From: Bacillota bacterium
Lineage (GTDB): Bacteria; Bacillota; Sulfobacillia; Sulfobacillales; JAIMBI01
Direction of reading: 5' to 3'
Assembly (NCBI GenBank): GCA_021846565.1
Contig: JAJZWS010000006.1
Coordinates: 16,476-80,475 of the forward strand
Length of the DNA: 64,000 bases
Shown here: positions 29,479-38,537 of the stretch, in pieces
Layout of the letters: every line of letters starts with the position of its first letter
Numbering within the stretch: position 1 is the stretch's first letter
Notes under the pieces: model-generated
Seen by the model: the letters and a program-made list of their open reading frames with translations, nothing else
Databases searched by the model: none
What the model was told of the DNA's origin: nothing
Made by a program: the position numbers and the translations under genes

Positions 29479-29921
29479 TGACTGCCCAGGGATCCGCCCT
29501 GCGCCGAGTAGCGCTCGTGCTGGGCACTATTGGCCTCCTGATCGCCCTGTATCTCACGGTCCTGCACTATTCGACCGTCGTGCCGCTGGTGTGCAGCCAG
29601 AGTGGCTTGGTGAACTGCGAGCGGGTCATCACGTCGCCGCAGTCGGTGTGGTTTGGCGCGCCGGTAGCTGGGGTGGGATTTGCCTGGTTTGTCGTGACGC
29701 TCGTGTGGTGGCTCCGCAGTGGGCCCGCGGCGCCGCCCTGGCTGGCCGGGGTCCGGCTGGGCTGGGCGGTGCTGGGGGCCGTGACGGTCGTGTATCTGGT
29801 TTACGTCGAACTGGTCGAACTTCGGCACCTGTGCCTCTGGTGCAGTGGGCTTCATGTCATCATCCTGACGCTATTGGTCCTGTCCATCCTGGCTCACCCC
29901 ACCCGGCGTCCGGCGTCTTAG
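29478..29921 (+). CDS. vitamin K epoxide reductase (VKOR) family protein
   Basis: This is a 147-residue four-helix membrane protein. The loop cysteines Cys39 and Cys47 (VCSQSGLVNCERV), the conserved Ser near 53, and the active CxxC Cys119-Leu-Trp-Cys122 are all present. Bacterial VKOR reoxidises a thioredoxin-like partner using quinone, replacing DsbB. ATG 29478 shares its A with the TGA of the DUF929 gene. Translational coupling points to that thioredoxin-like protein as the partner. Confidence 0.92.
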   Translation: MTAQGSALRRVALVLGTIGLLIALYLTVLHYSTVVPLVCSQSGLVNCERVITSPQSVWFGAPVAGVGFAWFVVTLVWWLRSGPAAPPWLAGVRLGWAVLGAVTVVYLVYVELVELRHLCLWCSGLHVIILTLLVLSILAHPTRRPAS

Positions 29922-29949
29922 AGAAGGCGCCCCACCTTGGGGAAACCCG

Positions 29950-31803
29950 TCACCGGTGGGCATCCAGGAACTGAATCACCCGGGAGTACGCTTCGATCTC
30001 GTTGGCCTTGTGCATAAAGCCATGACCCTCGTCGGGAAACACCACATAGTCAACCGGAACGCCGCGCTCGCGAAGGGCGGCCACGACTTGGTCCGACTCC
30101 GCCTGCACGACGCGCGGGTCGTTCGCCCCCTGAATCACGAGCATGGGCTTGGTCATCCGATCCACGTACGTGATGGGCGACTCCGCCAACAGGCGCTGGG
30201 CATCCGCCGGATCCTCGGGGTCTCCGAGCCACTCCCGCATCATGGGCTTCCAAAACTCGGGCGCGCTGTTCGCAAACGTGATGAGATTGGAGGGACCAAA
30301 CAGGTCCACAAACGCCCTAAAGCGCTCCCCGTCCCGACCATGCAGCAGCAGCGTCATGTAGCCGCCGTAGCTCCCGCCGACGCAATAGAGCCGGTTGGGA
30401 TCGGCCCGGCCGGTTTCCACCAACCAATCGATGCCCGTCAGCATGTCGCGCCGCGGCGCCCCGCCCCAGTCCCGGTTGACGCGTTGCATGAAGTCCGCGC
30501 CGTAGCCCGTCGACCCCCGATAATTGGGCGCCCACACGTTGTAGCCACGGGCCAGGGCGAACTGGAAAAATGCCCGAAACATCTTGCGCTCGGCCGCCTG
30601 CGGTCCCCCGTGGGGCCAGACAATGGTGAATCCGTTGGCGACGTCCGCGCGAGCGGCAAACCACAGCGCCTCGATGGGCGTGCCGTCGTCGGCTGGGTAG
30701 GTGACCACCTCCGCCGGCACCAGGTCCTCGGGCGTCATGCCCATCACCCGATTGTTCGTGAGCCGCTCCCAGGCGCCTCCCGACGGGCGGCGCCAGAGAT
30801 TCAGCGGTTCCACGTCGCTGCGCCCCAAGAGATAGAGGCTTCCGCTCGGCTTCACCACCAAGCCCTCCACAATCCCCACCGGCAGCGGCTCGGCAGACAG
30901 CGCCCCGGTGGCCAGCTCGCACCGGTGCAGCACGTCCCGCACCCCCTCCTGGGTGATGACGTACGCCGTCCCTGTGGCGCGGTGGACCGCCAGGTGACTG
31001 GCATCGTGGGCGAAGTGCGCCACGGCGCGAAACTGGCCGGTGCGCCGGGAATACTGCGCGAGATACGCCACGTCCGCCCCGTAGTTGGTGGTGAACACAA
31101 TCTCGTCAGGGTTCACGTACGCCCCGTCCAAGAGCCGGTATGGCACCGAGGGGTCGGGCACCAGGGGGGTCAGCTGTCCATCGGCGCTCATGAGAAATGC
31201 CGGCTGGTTGGTGTTGACGTACGACTTCACCACCACAAACGAGGACTCGTCGGGCGACACCACGGCCACCACGGTGGGTGCGTCTTCCCCGCGCATGAGC
31301 TGGCGCTCTTCGCCGGTGGCCAGCTCGCGGCAGTGCACCGACAGATGCTGCGGATCCACCCGATCCGTCGAGTAGTACACCCGATTGCCGTCCTCGGACA
31401 GCAGGGGCAGCAGCATGCGGTGTCCATCCGGCGCCAGCAATGGCGTGAGCGCGCCGCCGCCTGGCGGCAGCAGATACAGCTGCGTCAGCTCGTCCCCGTC
31501 ATGGTCAAACGACGCAAGAATATAGCGGCCCTGCGGGTCCAGCCGCACGTCGTGCGCCACCTGGTTTTGGTGGGACAGCGGATACGGGTACGCGCTGCCC
31601 CTGAGACTCATGCCCCAGAGATTATAATGTTCGCTGCCCAGATTGCTGGTGAACACGATGCGGCTTTCGGCATCGTCCACATCGAAGTTCAGGATCACAT
31701 GGGTGCGAAAGAATTCGGCCAGGTCGGGGCGGGGAAACTTCCAAGCCGGTGCGGACGCGGTCCCCGGTTCTTTCATTGGCGTTGGTGCGGCGGCGTTGTT
31801 CAT
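29950..31803 (-). CDS. S9-family prolyl-oligopeptidase-like serine peptidase
   Basis: ATG 31803, behind GAGGGAGG, gives 617 residues; the upstream codons in the ORF track lack coding character. The N-terminal ~350 residues form a WD/TolB-like beta-propeller (VFTSNLGSEHYNLWGMSL). The C-terminal alpha/beta-hydrolase domain holds the nucleophile in CVGGSYGGYMTLLLHG. An Asp is in IQGANDPRVVQAES and the catalytic His in FPDEGHGF. There is no signal peptide, so it is probably cytoplasmic and degrades peptides. It is convergent with VKOR at only 29 bp. Confidence 0.9.
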   Translation of the reverse strand: MNNAAAPTPMKEPGTASAPAWKFPRPDLAEFFRTHVILNFDVDDAESRIVFTSNLGSEHYNLWGMSLRGSAYPYPLSHQNQVAHDVRLDPQGRYILASFDHDGDELTQLYLLPPGGGALTPLLAPDGHRMLLPLLSEDGNRVYYSTDRVDPQHLSVHCRELATGEERQLMRGEDAPTVVAVVSPDESSFVVVKSYVNTNQPAFLMSADGQLTPLVPDPSVPYRLLDGAYVNPDEIVFTTNYGADVAYLAQYSRRTGQFRAVAHFAHDASHLAVHRATGTAYVITQEGVRDVLHRCELATGALSAEPLPVGIVEGLVVKPSGSLYLLGRSDVEPLNLWRRPSGGAWERLTNNRVMGMTPEDLVPAEVVTYPADDGTPIEALWFAARADVANGFTIVWPHGGPQAAERKMFRAFFQFALARGYNVWAPNYRGSTGYGADFMQRVNRDWGGAPRRDMLTGIDWLVETGRADPNRLYCVGGSYGGYMTLLLHGRDGERFRAFVDLFGPSNLITFANSAPEFWKPMMREWLGDPEDPADAQRLLAESPITYVDRMTKPMLVIQGANDPRVVQAESDQVVAALRERGVPVDYVVFPDEGHGFMHKANEIEAYSRVIQFLDAHR

Positions 31804-32090
31804 GGCCTTGCGGCCTCCCTCACTGAGATTGGATGGCGCGGGCTCTCTCCAAACGTTACCACAATCGGAGTGGGGCGACCGGGGCAGCGCGGGCCAAATC
31901 AGCGGAACCCGGTGCGAACATGCCAACGTACGCCTGACACACCGCGCAGATGCCGCACCAATGAAAACGGATAATAAAGGGGGTAACTCGTAGTTTTCCA
32001 GGCGTCACCGCGCACCAGGTGGAAGCGATCCGGAGGGATGCTGGTCTGGCACCAGAGGTGGCCTGGCCGTGTTTCCACGCCGGGCCGGCC

Positions 32091-32263
32091 ATGCGGTCGG
32101 GGCAGTTCCTCATCTTGGTCCTCTTACTGTTGGCGCTCCTACTGGGGAGGGCGGCGGCCAGGCTCACGGTAGGCGCCGTCTACTTGGCCCAGGCGACGCT
32201 TCAAAACGGCGTCGATGCGCCCGCTGCCGGGGGACAGGCACGGGCCACGGGCACACCCAGGCA
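32091..32263 (+). pseudogene. fragment of a TadG-like pilus assembly protein
   Basis: From ATG 32091 the frame reads MRSGQFLILVLLLLALLLG, LTVGAVYLAQATLQNGVDAP. This aligns directly with the N-terminal helix of the TadG-like protein in this window (RRGQSIILLVGFLVALMGG, ITVGTVYFAQTRLQNAVDAA). Similarity fades after about 58 codons, although the frame stays open to 32597. It is a decayed paralogue separated from the Tad locus by about 23 kb. From 32264 to 32860 I see no other gene. Confidence 0.6.
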
Positions 32264-32860
32264 CCGGCCGACCAGGCATGCGTTATCCAGACCAACGATC
32301 CAACAACGCAGGGCGCAATGGGGGCAACCAAACCCCAAGCCAGCAGGTTCCTCCCTTTTTGCCGCGCTGTCTCGGTATAAATCTTTCATGGTGACCACCA
32401 TGACCGCGACCGGCTCCGGGCTCCGTCTTCGCCGACAGGGTCAACGTGGTCCTCCACCGGGGTGCTCCAGCAAGCAGGGGCCCTGCCGCCCCCCTCTCCC
32501 GGCGTTTCCAGGCGCCAGCGTGGGGGGCGAGGGCAGCGCCCTCTCTACGGTGTCATCTACGCGCCCATGGCCAGAACTACCTCCGCGGCAGCTGTGATGT
32601 CATCCAGGGGTCGGCCGTGAGCCGGTGGACCCACAGACCCGGCGGCAGCGACTCGGTCACCTGGAATCAGAAGATCGTGGACTCGGTCGCGGGCGAAAAG
32701 GTGCTCGCCCCTACCCCCAAAAATTTTTCACATCGCTTGGCATCCGTCATGGTCCGGTCACACTCACCGGATACGCTGGCATGGGCTTGCACCCTCGGTG
32801 CCCATTGACAGCGGGAAACCGATCGAACCATCAAATCATCCAACGAACGGAGGATTCCGA

Positions 32861-33727
32861 TTGAAGCACCTATGGAGCATCATGGCGGCAGTCGCGATGA
32901 CTGCCACACCCGTGGCGATGGCAGCGGCACACGTGTCGCTGAGCGCCACGCGGGCCGTGCATCTCACCAGCGCCAGCGGCATCTCCGCCACTGCGGCCGG
33001 CCAAGACGCCGCAGCGGCGGTGGGCGGCGGTGCGGTCATAGACACGTCGGCCGACACCTATCAGGGACAATCCGTGTGGGATGTGCACGTGCTGGAGCAG
33101 GGACAGGTGTGGGACGTAAAAGTAGGGATGACCGGCAGCATCTTGCTGAAGAAGCTGTCGTCCGAGCAGCCCAAGCACCCGTCGTCCTCGCCGCCGAGTG
33201 GCTCGACGCCCGCCATGTCGGCCCCCCAGGCGGATGCTCTGGCCATCAAGGCAGTGGGGGGAGGGACGGCCACCCACACGTCGACGGACCAAGCGGGCGG
33301 CGTCGCGGTGTACGATATCCATGTGCTGTACCAGAACCAGGTGTGGGATGTGAAGGTCAATCAGACGTCTGGCGCCATCGTGCAGAAGACGCTCTCGTCT
33401 GAGCAGCCGGGATCCGGTTCCTCGGGATCCTCCACAGACAAGACAGCAGAGCACCAGTCCGAGAGCGGCGGTCAGAGCATCTCCACACCGCCGGCCGGCG
33501 TGGTGTTCGGTCAAAAGATGTCGGCGGCGCCCAGTGCCTTTCAGTCGTGGGTGACCCAGGCCATCTCCCAGGTGCACGGTGTGTCCCTCAAGTGGGTCAA
33601 GTTCCAGGCCAAAAGCCAGGGCGGATACCAAATGAACATCAAGATCCACCTGGCCCAGGGTACCACCAAGGTGATCGATGTGTTCAACGCGCAGGGTCAG
33701 CTGGTGAGCCAGCACGTCAGCAGCTGA
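32861..33727 (+). CDS. secreted protein with two PepSY-like repeats
   Basis: The start is TTG 32861, seven bases after GGAGG; codons upstream in the ORF track do not fit. The 288-residue product has a signal peptide (MKHLWSIMAAVAMTATPVAMA). Two homologous repeats of about 60 residues follow (~41-103 and ~120-182), each with AxAxVGGG...VWDVxV...LSSEQP, typical of PepSY-type domains. A Ser/Gly/Pro linker and a third, divergent domain (~215-288) complete it. It heads a four-gene run with a second PepSY-like protein, a response regulator and a sensor kinase. It is therefore probably an envelope ligand or modulator in that signalling system, or its main target. Confidence 0.75.
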   Translation: MKHLWSIMAAVAMTATPVAMAAAHVSLSATRAVHLTSASGISATAAGQDAAAAVGGGAVIDTSADTYQGQSVWDVHVLEQGQVWDVKVGMTGSILLKKLSSEQPKHPSSSPPSGSTPAMSAPQADALAIKAVGGGTATHTSTDQAGGVAVYDIHVLYQNQVWDVKVNQTSGAIVQKTLSSEQPGSGSSGSSTDKTAEHQSESGGQSISTPPAGVVFGQKMSAAPSAFQSWVTQAISQVHGVSLKWVKFQAKSQGGYQMNIKIHLAQGTTKVIDVFNAQGQLVSQHVSS

Positions 33728-33761
33728 CGCAGATTGGACTCGGGAATAGGGGGCGGCACAC

Positions 33762-34475
33762 ATGGCCGGCCGACAGTGGCGATACGGTGCGTTCGCGGCG
33801 GTGGTGCTGGGTCTGGGTGCGATGGGCTACGTGCTGGCGCAGGCGGAGCCGGCCCCCGTGCCGACGTCCCGCCACGGATTGGCCGCCGCGGTTCAGCTGG
33901 CGCGCCTCCATGTGCCCGGCCAAGTGCTGGCCGTCGGCCCCACCACGGTCGACGGCCAGCCTGCATGGATGGTGCGCCTGCGCGGCCACGGCGGACTGTG
34001 GGTGGTCACGGTGGCCACCACCTCCGGTCAGGTTCGTGTCGCTCCGATCTCACCGTCTTCCCCCACGCCCGTCAGCATCGCGGCGGCGGACCAGGCGGCG
34101 ACCGGAGCGGTGCCGCACAGCGTGGTGTCCCGCACCACGGCGGCGGTTGTGAACGGACACGCCGTCTACGACGTGGTGGTCACGGTGTCGGACGGCGCCG
34201 ACTGGATGGTGGCGGTCTCGCGCACGTCGGGCGCCATTGTGAGCGTGCAGACGCTCAGCACGCCGGGCCCGGGGATTTCCGCCACGCGTGCGGACCAGCT
34301 GGCGGTGGCCGCCGTGGGCGGCGGGCAAGCCATCCGCACGCAACGCTCAGAACCCACCGACGCCGGTGGGTGGCACTACGATGTGACGGTGCTGCTGCCC
34401 ACCTCGACCCACATGGTGGTCACCGTGTCTCAGTCCGGCACGGTGACCGCAGTGCACCCGGCCTCGGGGTCGTGA
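33762..34475 (+). CDS. membrane-anchored PepSY-like protein
   Basis: The 237-residue protein has an N-terminal membrane anchor (residues ~8-26) and three weak PepSY-like repeats outside (~38-90, ~100-167, ~170-232). The last contains ADQLAVAAVGGGQAIRTQ, close to the repeats of the upstream gene. ATG 33762 is 34 bp after that gene, and the response regulator begins 7 bp downstream, so the genes form an operon. Bacterial PepSY proteins often act on peptidases or modulate sensor kinases at the cell surface. Confidence 0.75.
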   Translation: MAGRQWRYGAFAAVVLGLGAMGYVLAQAEPAPVPTSRHGLAAAVQLARLHVPGQVLAVGPTTVDGQPAWMVRLRGHGGLWVVTVATTSGQVRVAPISPSSPTPVSIAAADQAATGAVPHSVVSRTTAAVVNGHAVYDVVVTVSDGADWMVAVSRTSGAIVSVQTLSTPGPGISATRADQLAVAAVGGGQAIRTQRSEPTDAGGWHYDVTVLLPTSTHMVVTVSQSGTVTAVHPASGS

Positions 34476-34482
34476 GCTCGCA

Positions 34483-35151
34483 ATGACCGTGCTGTTGGTC
34501 GAAGATCACCGCGCCCTGGCCCAGTGGCTCACGGGCGAACTCCAGCACGCGGGGTGGACCGTGGTCAGAGCCGGCACGGCGGCCGAGGCGCAGCAGCTGG
34601 TGCGGCGACGCACCTATGATGTGCTCTTGGTGGACATCGGCCTGCCCGATGCTGACGGGGTGGATTTGTGCCAAGAACTGCGCACCATCACGCCGGCTCC
34701 GATTCTCATGATCACCGCCCGCCACGACATCCCTGAGCGGGTGCGGGCGTTGGACCACGGCGCAGACGACTACCTGCCCAAACCGTTCGCGATTGAAGAG
34801 CTGGTGGCGCGCATGCGGGCCATTCTGCGCCGCACGCGGGGCGAGCCAGGTCCCGTTCTGGAGTGCGGCCCGGCGCGAATCTTTGTGGAAGAGCGCCGAG
34901 TCGAAGTGGAGGGACAAACGCTGACGCTGACCCGCCGAGAGTTTGACCTGCTGGTGGTGCTGGCGCGTCACCCCGGCCGCGTCTTTGCACGCGACGCACT
35001 CCTGGAGTCGGCCTGGGGCTACGATTTCTATGGCGAATCCAACGTGGTGGACGTGACCATCCGTCGGCTTAGAAGCCGCCTCGAGCCTTTCCCGGCGCTG
35101 GACGTCCAGGCGGTGCGCGGAGTGGGCTACCGGCTGATGGTGGTCGCGTGA
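34483..35151 (+). CDS. OmpR/PhoB-type response regulator
   Basis: This is a 222-residue two-domain regulator. The receiver has acidic Asp7/8 (VEDH), the phosphoacceptor Asp51 (LLVDIGLPD) and Lys near 102 (YLPKPF). The winged-helix DNA-binding domain contains LTRREFDLLVVLARHPGRV and VTIRRLRSRLEP. ATG 34483 is seven bases after the upstream PepSY gene. The end overlaps the kinase start by four bases (GTGA). The likely target is its own operon, but no binding repeats were identified. Confidence 0.95.
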   Translation: MTVLLVEDHRALAQWLTGELQHAGWTVVRAGTAAEAQQLVRRRTYDVLLVDIGLPDADGVDLCQELRTITPAPILMITARHDIPERVRALDHGADDYLPKPFAIEELVARMRAILRRTRGEPGPVLECGPARIFVEERRVEVEGQTLTLTRREFDLLVVLARHPGRVFARDALLESAWGYDFYGESNVVDVTIRRLRSRLEPFPALDVQAVRGVGYRLMVVA

Positions 35152-36551
35152 AGTCGACCGGGTCCTGGCCTCTGGCCGCCACCCTGATCGTGGCGCTGGG
35201 TGTCCTGTTGCTCGTGGGGTTCGTGGCGGCGGGCGCCGGGGTGTCAAGCCTCGTGCAGTCGGGATTGGTAAACCGTGCTTTGTCCGCCGCCAGCGCCACG
35301 GCAGCGGCGGCGCGCTCCGATCTTCTGCGGGAACAGCGGGTCCGCCATACCCGCCCCTTGTCGGAGGACCTCGCGGATCTGGCCAGCGGCGGCACCTATA
35401 TCCTGGTGCAAAACCCTCATGGAGCGTTTCAGGTGTCTGTCGGCCCCATTCCCCCCGTGATGCCGGCTGCCGGGTTTCTCCGCGCGCCGACCCAGGGTTG
35501 GTACACGGCTGACCGATCGGTCTACGCCTACGCCCGAACGAGCCTCCCGGCAGCGGGTGGCGGATTCCTGTGGCTGGTGGTGGTCCAGCCTCACGGTCGC
35601 CTCCTCGGCTTCATGGGCGCCCTCAACCGCATTCTCTGGATCGTGGGCGGCATCCTGCTCCTTGCCCTGCTGTTGGCTCTGGCAGCGGTGGTCCGGGAGG
35701 TGACCGGACCGCTGGCCGACTTGCGTCGCCTCGCCGACCGGGTCTCCGAAACCCCCATGCTGGCCGACCGCGTGCCCGCCCGCGTCAGCGTTCAGGAGGT
35801 GGAGGCGCTGGCGCGAGCCTTCAACCGTATGCTCGACCGCCTCGACCAAGCCCAGCAGCGCGAGCGCCGCTTTGCCAGCGACGCGGCCCACGCGCTCAGA
35901 ACCCCGGTCCAGGTCATTCAGGGGTACGCCGCCACCCTGGGCCGCTGGGGCAGGCTGGATCCCGCCGTCCGAGCCGAGGCACTCTCCGCCATCAGTCAAA
36001 CCGCCGCCGGCCTGGAGCGATTGATTCAACGGCTGCTGGAACTGGCGCGGCTGGAGATCCACACGCCGGCCACAGAATTCCAACGCGTGGAGCTGGGTCC
36101 TTGGATGGAGCGCCTCCGCCCCACATGGGAAGACGTCGTGGCCCACCACCCTTTGGAGGTGGCGCCGCTCTCAGCGATCTGGACGTGGACGGACCCCGAA
36201 CTTTTGGGTGTAGTCCTAGCCATTCTCTTGGAGAATGCCGACGTGTACGCCACTGCCAACAGTCCGGTGCGGGTCGAAGTGCAATCCACCGCGGCTGGTC
36301 CGCTGCTGGCGGTCGTCAACAGCGCCCCCCCGATCCCAGAGTCCGTGCGACAGCATCTGTTTGAGCGCTTTTATCGAGGGCAACCGGACGATGCCAGCCA
36401 CTTTGGGCTCGGTTTGGCGCTGGCCGACCGGATGGTGGAGGCCCTCCAGGCCCAGTGGAAGATCGCGAGCCCACCGGGTCGGGTGCAGTTCGGCATCCTG
36501 CTCCCCGCAGCCCCCCGGACGCCTCTCCCGTCGCCCCCGCTCAGGGACTAA
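35148..36551 (+). CDS. sensor histidine kinase
   Basis: This is a 467-residue membrane kinase. It has TM1 (residues ~8-30), an extracytoplasmic sensor region of about 120 residues, TM2 (~158-182) and HAMP (VREVTGPLADLRRLADRVSE). The phosphoacceptor His is near residue 248 in DAAHALRTPVQVIQGY. An ATPase domain with ENADVYA (N box) and FGLGLALADRMVEAL (G2 box) follows. GTG 35148 overlaps the regulator stop. It overlaps the convergent questin-oxidase-like gene by 11 bp. Confidence 0.93.
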   Translation: MKSTGSWPLAATLIVALGVLLLVGFVAAGAGVSSLVQSGLVNRALSAASATAAAARSDLLREQRVRHTRPLSEDLADLASGGTYILVQNPHGAFQVSVGPIPPVMPAAGFLRAPTQGWYTADRSVYAYARTSLPAAGGGFLWLVVVQPHGRLLGFMGALNRILWIVGGILLLALLLALAAVVREVTGPLADLRRLADRVSETPMLADRVPARVSVQEVEALARAFNRMLDRLDQAQQRERRFASDAAHALRTPVQVIQGYAATLGRWGRLDPAVRAEALSAISQTAAGLERLIQRLLELARLEIHTPATEFQRVELGPWMERLRPTWEDVVAHHPLEVAPLSAIWTWTDPELLGVVLAILLENADVYATANSPVRVEVQSTAAGPLLAVVNSAPPIPESVRQHLFERFYRGQPDDASHFGLGLALADRMVEALQAQWKIASPPGRVQFGILLPAAPRTPLPSPPLRD

Positions 36552-37596
36552 TGAGACGCGCCGCGCGGTCAACGGCGGCCAGCGCGCGCACGTCGCCGGT
36601 GCGGCCAAACACCTCGATGGCGGTGTCGGCAAACTTGATCACGTGCTCGTCGCCGTGCTCCACCGCCCGTGCGAAGGCGGTATCAGCGCCGGCCACCCAC
36701 GGGGTGCCCAGCAAAGAATCCTCCGCGGGCATTGGGGGCGCGTAAATGGCGGTGAGCGCCGCGACCGCCACCCAGGCCGCGACGACGCTCTCGCGCCACC
36801 AGCGCCGGTCCAGCGCGGGCAGGGTCCGCCACACCGCGTTCGGCGCCGTCACCGAATGCACCAGCATGATGGGCTCTCCGTGCCCGTGCGTCAGATAGCG
36901 CGCGACCGACCCCTGCACCAGGTCGGCGAGCCAGTCCCGAGCCGCATCCGGCCCTTGAGGAATGTGAACGGTCGCCACCGCCGCCTCCCACCCGGGGACC
37001 GCGTTCATGCGCCCGACCCATTCACGGATCCCCCCGGTTGGTGATGCCACCAGGGGAATGTCCGTCAGAGCCTCGCCCAGCGCGCGCGAGCCCGCGCCGA
37101 TATCCCACCCACGGCTGGGCGCGGAAACCGGCAGCCAGCGCGCCGCCCAATACGCGAGACCGTGGCCCAGCTCCTCAATGCGTGCCGGCGTCTCTCCGTC
37201 GACCAGCAGCGTGCGCACCGCATGTCCCACGCGGATCACGCCATGGGTCGCCCCCGCCGCGATGCCCGGCAGCAGCCGCGGCCACCACTCATTCAGCACC
37301 ACCCGCCACGTCCGCTCCTGGAGATCCGTCGTAAACTGCACGGTCCAGTCGGCCACCCGGCGCACGTCCCCCAGCGCGTGCTGCCAGTCGGCCCCTATCG
37401 GCGACACCGGCCGCGGAAACGGCTCGAGGCGCCGCACATAGTCGTCGAGCCAGTGCTGCACCTGGTCCCCGTGGCCGTGGCGCACCATGGCCTCGGCCGC
37501 CATGGGCCCGTGGTTGGACAGATACCCCTGGAACTCGGGGCCAGTCCGATGCAGCCGCTGATAAACCTCATCGATGAGCGACGCGTCGCTATCCAC
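36541..37596 (-). CDS. questin oxidase-like (DUF4243) protein
   Basis: GTG 37596 behind GGGGGGAGAGG is the likely start, trimming 24 codons from the ORF-track entry and leaving 351 residues. The opening EFQGYLSNHGPMAAEAMVRHG and later PLVASPTGGIREWVGRMN, LVHSVTAPNAVWR and GDEHVIKFADTA match the questin-oxidase-like family. That family was named for a fungal Baeyer-Villiger-type oxidase and is widespread, with unknown roles, in bacteria. Conserved histidines are spread through the protein. There are no partner genes that reveal its substrate. Confidence 0.75.
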   Translation of the reverse strand: MDSDASLIDEVYQRLHRTGPEFQGYLSNHGPMAAEAMVRHGHGDQVQHWLDDYVRRLEPFPRPVSPIGADWQHALGDVRRVADWTVQFTTDLQERTWRVVLNEWWPRLLPGIAAGATHGVIRVGHAVRTLLVDGETPARIEELGHGLAYWAARWLPVSAPSRGWDIGAGSRALGEALTDIPLVASPTGGIREWVGRMNAVPGWEAAVATVHIPQGPDAARDWLADLVQGSVARYLTHGHGEPIMLVHSVTAPNAVWRTLPALDRRWWRESVVAAWVAVAALTAIYAPPMPAEDSLLGTPWVAGADTAFARAVEHGDEHVIKFADTAIEVFGRTGDVRALAAVDRAARLISP

Positions 37597-37831
37597 GCCT
37601 CTCCCCCCTTTGTGAGTCGGACCCCTTTGCCGCGTGGTGGGGTCGACGCCCATGGCGTCTGGATCCAAGGGTAGGACCGCGCCATCGCAGGGTCATCGTG
37701 CGGGGGTCCGAAGGGTGATGCGACTTTCGCCCGAGGCCGGGGCCCGGGCTCGGATGGGCCGACTATGCGCCTCGCCCGTCAGCCGCCGCTCGTGGCCCGG
37801 CGGATCGTGCTGTTACACGGTGGTCCGTGCG

Positions 37832-38200
37832 TCACTCCCCAGCGAATATCGCTTGAAGCGCCGTCCTCACACGGTCAGATCCGTCTCGGTCCAGTTTCCC
37901 GATCCGCGCTCGAATCCGACTGAGGTCGCAAGCCCGAATCTGGTCCATCAGGACGATGGACGGCTTGCGCAAACCCAAGCTGTCCGCGCCGACGGATGGG
38001 TAAAGCTCGGGATGGGCTTCTGCCCATGGCCCCCGCTGACTGGTGAGTGGTGCCAGGAGAAGGAGAGGGAAGCGGAGCGGCTGAGGCGGGATCCCAACCA
38101 CCACGGCGGGCCGTAGTCCCTCCTGCTCTCGCCCTCGAGGATGCTGTCCCGGCAGCACCACCAGCACAATGTCTCCCCACCGCAAGGGCGCTGACGTCAT
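37832..38200 (-). CDS. MazF/PemK-type mRNA interferase toxin
   Basis: The 122-residue protein begins WGDIVLVVLPGQ and continues RPAVVVGIPPQPLRFPLLLLAPL, LGLRKPSIVLMDQIRACDLSRI. This is the SH3-like barrel of MazF/PemK toxins with the conserved Arg-Pro-x-Val-Val. ATG 38200 overlaps the stop of the putative antitoxin by four bases. It probably cleaves mRNA at short motifs when freed. Confidence 0.87.
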   Translation of the reverse strand: MTSAPLRWGDIVLVVLPGQHPRGREQEGLRPAVVVGIPPQPLRFPLLLLAPLTSQRGPWAEAHPELYPSVGADSLGLRKPSIVLMDQIRACDLSRIRARIGKLDRDGSDRVRTALQAIFAGE

Positions 38201-38511
38201 GGTCGCTTCCCGACCGTGACGAAGCCCACACCTGGCTCAAAGGAGACGGGGTCACCGTCGGGCGGGCCCTCCGAGCCCCAGTCGAACGGTTCAAGGTCTG
38301 CCAGGCCGCTCAGATCCTCGCCCAACCACTGGGCGTCCGGGTCCTCACGGGGAGTGGGGGGCTCTAGGTGTCGCTCGGACTCCACGGCGCGCCGCAACGC
38401 ATCGCTGGCGTACGCTTGAACAGACATCCCGCGCCGCCTGGCCGCTGTCTGCACCTTCTCGAACAAGGCGGGATCCAATCTCCACGTGACGGGAACCACT
38501 GCCCGAGCCAT
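38197..38511 (-). CDS. antitoxin partner of the MazF-like toxin
   Basis: The ORF-track entry is too long. ATG 38511 follows GGGAGGTG and gives 104 residues. The N-terminal ~45 residues (MARAVVPVTWRLDPALFEKV, RRGMSVQAYASDALRRAVE) form a ribbon-helix-helix-type DNA-binding domain. The acidic C-terminal tail (DAQWLGEDLSGLADLEPFDW) would block the toxin. A tandem-repeat-bearing promoter region lies just upstream. Confidence 0.78.
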   Translation of the reverse strand: MARAVVPVTWRLDPALFEKVQTAARRRGMSVQAYASDALRRAVESERHLEPPTPREDPDAQWLGEDLSGLADLEPFDWGSEGPPDGDPVSFEPGVGFVTVGKRP

Positions 38512-38537
38512 GCGCCCACCTCCCATACGACGAACGT

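Noticed and set aside
29930-29942. ccccaccttgggg mini-hairpin between VKOR and the S9 peptidase
   Set aside because: Five base pairs with no T-run is too weak to call a terminator.
29956-31974. 672-aa plus-strand ORF opposite the S9 peptidase
   Set aside because: It is a shadow with a skewed composition rich in His, Arg and Gln.
32806-32811. TTGACA upstream of the first PepSY-like gene
   Set aside because: No acceptable -10 lies 16-18 bases downstream.
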